Assembly (NCBI GenBank): GCA_002413185.1
Contig: DHWM01000161.1
Coordinates: 12,210 to 17,612 of the forward strand
Reading direction: 5' to 3'
From: Actinobacteria bacterium UBA5182
GTDB taxonomy: Bacteria > Actinomycetota > UBA4738
Length of the DNA: 5,403 bases
Shown: positions 3,755-5,403 of the stretch, piece by piece
Numbering within the stretch: position 1 is the first letter of the stretch
Layout: each line of letters begins with the position of its first letter
Program-made: the position numbers and the translations under genes
Notes under the pieces: model-generated
What the model was told of the DNA's origin: nothing
What the model saw: the letters and a program-made list of their open reading frames with translations, nothing else
Database searches by the model: none

Positions 3755-5376
3755 GTGCCCGGCTCGGCTCACCACCGGGAAGGCGCCGGCCGGCTCGTCG
3801 GCGCCATCCCACGGTCCGGTTCCGGGCCGTGGTGCTCCTCCTGGTGTTGCTGATGGGGGGGACGCTGCTGTGGCGATCAGGAGCGTTCGACTCGCTGTTC
3901 GGCGGCACGTCCGCCTCCGGTCCCGGTCCGAGCACGTCCACCGGCGCGCCCGCTCCCTCCGGATCCACGGGGATCCCGTCCCGCTCCCCTTCGGCTTCTC
4001 CCAGCGCCGCCGACGCGGGCATCGCCACCAGCTCCGGGCCCATCAACCGGAGCTTCCCCGGCCTGACCACGTTCCGCGGCAACGCCATGCGGAGCTTCTA
4101 CGGCGAGGGGCCGGTTCCCCAGAACCCCCAGATCCTGTGGAAGTACCCGACCACCGGCGGGCTGTGTTCGACCTCCGACGACCTGTTCGGGCACCGGGTG
4201 TGGTGCGGGACCGGCTGGACCGGCCAGCCGAACGTCATCCAGCATGCCGACGGGACCATCGAGATCCGGGAGGGCGCGTACGACGACCACTACCACTTCC
4301 TGAACGGGATGACGGGCAAGGAGATGCGTCCCGACCTGGTGACCGGCGACCTCGCCAAGGGCTCAGCCACCAGCGACGCCGATGGCTACCCGCTGTACTA
4401 CGGTGGCTCCCGCGACAACAACCTTCGGGTCATCGCGCTCGACCGACCCAAGCCGACCGTGCTGTGGGAGGTCAACGCCAACACCAGCACGCCACACCGG
4501 GTATGGAACGACGACTGGGACGGCGCGCCGCTCGACATCGGCGACTACCTCCTGGAGGGCGGGGAGAACTCCTGGTTCTACGTGATCCGGCTGAACCGGC
4601 ATTACGACGCCAAGCACCTGGTCCAGGTGAACCCGAAGATCGTGATGCTCGTCCCCGGGTACGATGCCCAGCTGTTCCGCGACGTCCACGACCAGGACGT
4701 GTCCATCGAGAACTCGGTGGCATATCACGACGGCGTGGTGTACTTCTCGAACTCCGGCGGGCTGGTCCAGGGATGGGACATCAGCGACATCCTGAACGGC
4801 GGGACGCACTACAAGCGGGTGTTCCGGTTCTGGGACGGCGACGACACCGACGCCTCCATCGTCATCGACCAGCAGGGCTATCTGTACGTGGGTCGAAAGA
4901 TGGAGGAGAACGTGCACCGCCCGGAGTCGTTCCCGCGCGACCATCAGATCGGCGACCTCATGAAGCTCGACCCACGCAAGCCGAACGACCCCGTCGTGTG
5001 GAGCGTGCAACTGGGCGGGTTCGAACCGGACGGGGGGCTCCTCGGAACGCCGGCGCTGTACAAGGGCGTCGTGTACGACACCTACACCGAAGGCGGGTTC
5101 GCCGCGGTGGACGCAGAGACCGGCCGGCTGCTGTGGAAGGTAACGCTGCCCGGTCCCACGTGGATGTCACCGGTTCCCATCGACGACCAGTTGGTGGTGG
5201 GGGATTGCTCAGGGGTGCTGCACGACTACGACATCTCGAACCCCTCGCAGAAGCCGACGGAGCTGTGGCACCTCCAGCTCAGCGGGTGCGAGGAGTCCAC
5301 GCCCGCGGTGTGGCACGGGATGATCTGGGTTGGGACGAGGGGCGGGCAGATCTACGGGATCGGCGACGCGCCGTAG
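3751..5376 (+). CDS. membrane-anchored PQQ-like beta-propeller repeat protein, 541 aa
   Basis: Layout: very basic N-terminus (RRRPARRRHP, 11-20), membrane helix about 25-41 (RAVVLLLVLLMGGTLLW), Ser/Pro/Gly/Thr-rich linker about 51-97, then an extracytoplasmic domain from about 98 to the end. That domain opens with FPGLTTFRGNAMRSFYGEGP (102-121) and PQILWKYP (126-133), a pattern I associate with propeller proteins of this kind. It then shows repeated beta-propeller blades, each pairing a 'G-x-V/L-Y/W' strand with a 'D-x-x-T/P-x-x-x-x-W' strand: LRVIALDRPKPTVLWEV (225-241), GVVYFSNSGG (328-337), GYLYVGRK (376-383), DLMKLDPRKPNDPVVWSV (402-419), AAVDAETGRLLWKV (451-464, the most canonical) and MIWVGTRGGQIYGIGD (524-539). 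It resembles PQQ-dehydrogenase and BamB-like propellers in fold, but no cofactor-site or dehydrogenase signature is recognisable, so a scaffold or binding role is as likely as an enzyme. Cysteines 139, 152, 486 and 513 could form disulfides. GTG 3751 is the first usual start codon in this frame after the preceding gene's stop. Confidence 0.85.
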   Translation: MSARLGSPPGRRRPARRRHPTVRFRAVVLLLVLLMGGTLLWRSGAFDSLFGGTSASGPGPSTSTGAPAPSGSTGIPSRSPSASPSAADAGIATSSGPINRSFPGLTTFRGNAMRSFYGEGPVPQNPQILWKYPTTGGLCSTSDDLFGHRVWCGTGWTGQPNVIQHADGTIEIREGAYDDHYHFLNGMTGKEMRPDLVTGDLAKGSATSDADGYPLYYGGSRDNNLRVIALDRPKPTVLWEVNANTSTPHRVWNDDWDGAPLDIGDYLLEGGENSWFYVIRLNRHYDAKHLVQVNPKIVMLVPGYDAQLFRDVHDQDVSIENSVAYHDGVVYFSNSGGLVQGWDISDILNGGTHYKRVFRFWDGDDTDASIVIDQQGYLYVGRKMEENVHRPESFPRDHQIGDLMKLDPRKPNDPVVWSVQLGGFEPDGGLLGTPALYKGVVYDTYTEGGFAAVDAETGRLLWKVTLPGPTWMSPVPIDDQLVVGDCSGVLHDYDISNPSQKPTELWHLQLSGCEESTPAVWHGMIWVGTRGGQIYGIGDAP

Positions 5377-5387
5377 CGCCTTCGCGC
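5361..5387 (+). terminator. weak hairpins around the stop of the propeller gene
   Basis: Two small stems lie at the end of the gene: CGGCG (5361-5365) with CGCCG (5369-5373) around ACG, and GCGC (5376-5379) with GCGC (5384-5387) around CTTC. No T-run follows and the window ends 16 nt later, so a terminator is only a possibility; such stems arise easily in GC-rich DNA. Confidence 0.2.
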
Positions 5388-5403
5388 CGCCCCGGTCCGT
5401 CAC

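Overview
The window comes from a GC-rich bacterial chromosome, most likely an uncultured member of the Actinomycetota. The signs are strong G/C bias at third codon positions, frequent GTG starts, an InhA-like FabI, several plus-strand genes that start without a Shine-Dalgarno sequence just downstream of a TAnnnT-type -10 element, and exported proteins with Ser/Pro/Thr-rich linkers. The phylum assignment is an inference from style; no rRNA or marker gene is present. I see no mobile element, tRNA, CRISPR array or phage gene.

Left part (1-1556, minus strand): a compact three-gene unit reading right to left. It starts from a promoter-like sequence (-35 TTGAGG, 17-nt spacer, -10 TACCCT, within 1528-1556). 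A 33-nt hairpin follows at the predicted 5' end of the transcript, and then a good ribosome binding site. The genes are a small stand-alone PAS-domain protein (1047-1466), a metallo-beta-lactamase-fold hydrolase 4 nt behind it (197-1042), and the first 56 codons of an enoyl-ACP reductase, fabI (1-170, cut by the window edge), 26 nt further on.

Right part (1608-5376, plus strand): three genes. The first is an unusual fusion of an N-terminal SCP2 sterol-carrier-type domain with a C-terminal alpha/beta hydrolase (1623-2852). The second is a membrane-anchored VanY/M15-type D,D-carboxypeptidase (2872-3663), only 19 nt downstream. The third is a membrane-anchored extracytoplasmic PQQ-like beta-propeller protein (3751-5376). 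The last two share one architecture: a basic N-terminus, one membrane helix, a Ser/Pro/Thr-rich linker and an extracytoplasmic domain. An 87-nt gap holding a perfect 7-bp inverted repeat and a possible 13-codon upstream ORF lies between them.

Functionally the region leans toward lipid metabolism (fabI, the SCP2-hydrolase) and cell-envelope work (carboxypeptidase, propeller). No single pathway ties the genes together from sequence alone. I do not see a clear new defence or mobile system. The most unusual items are the SCP2-hydrolase fusion, the repeated leaderless-start geometry, the 5'-terminal hairpin of the minus-strand unit, and the upstream ORF overlapping the propeller gene.
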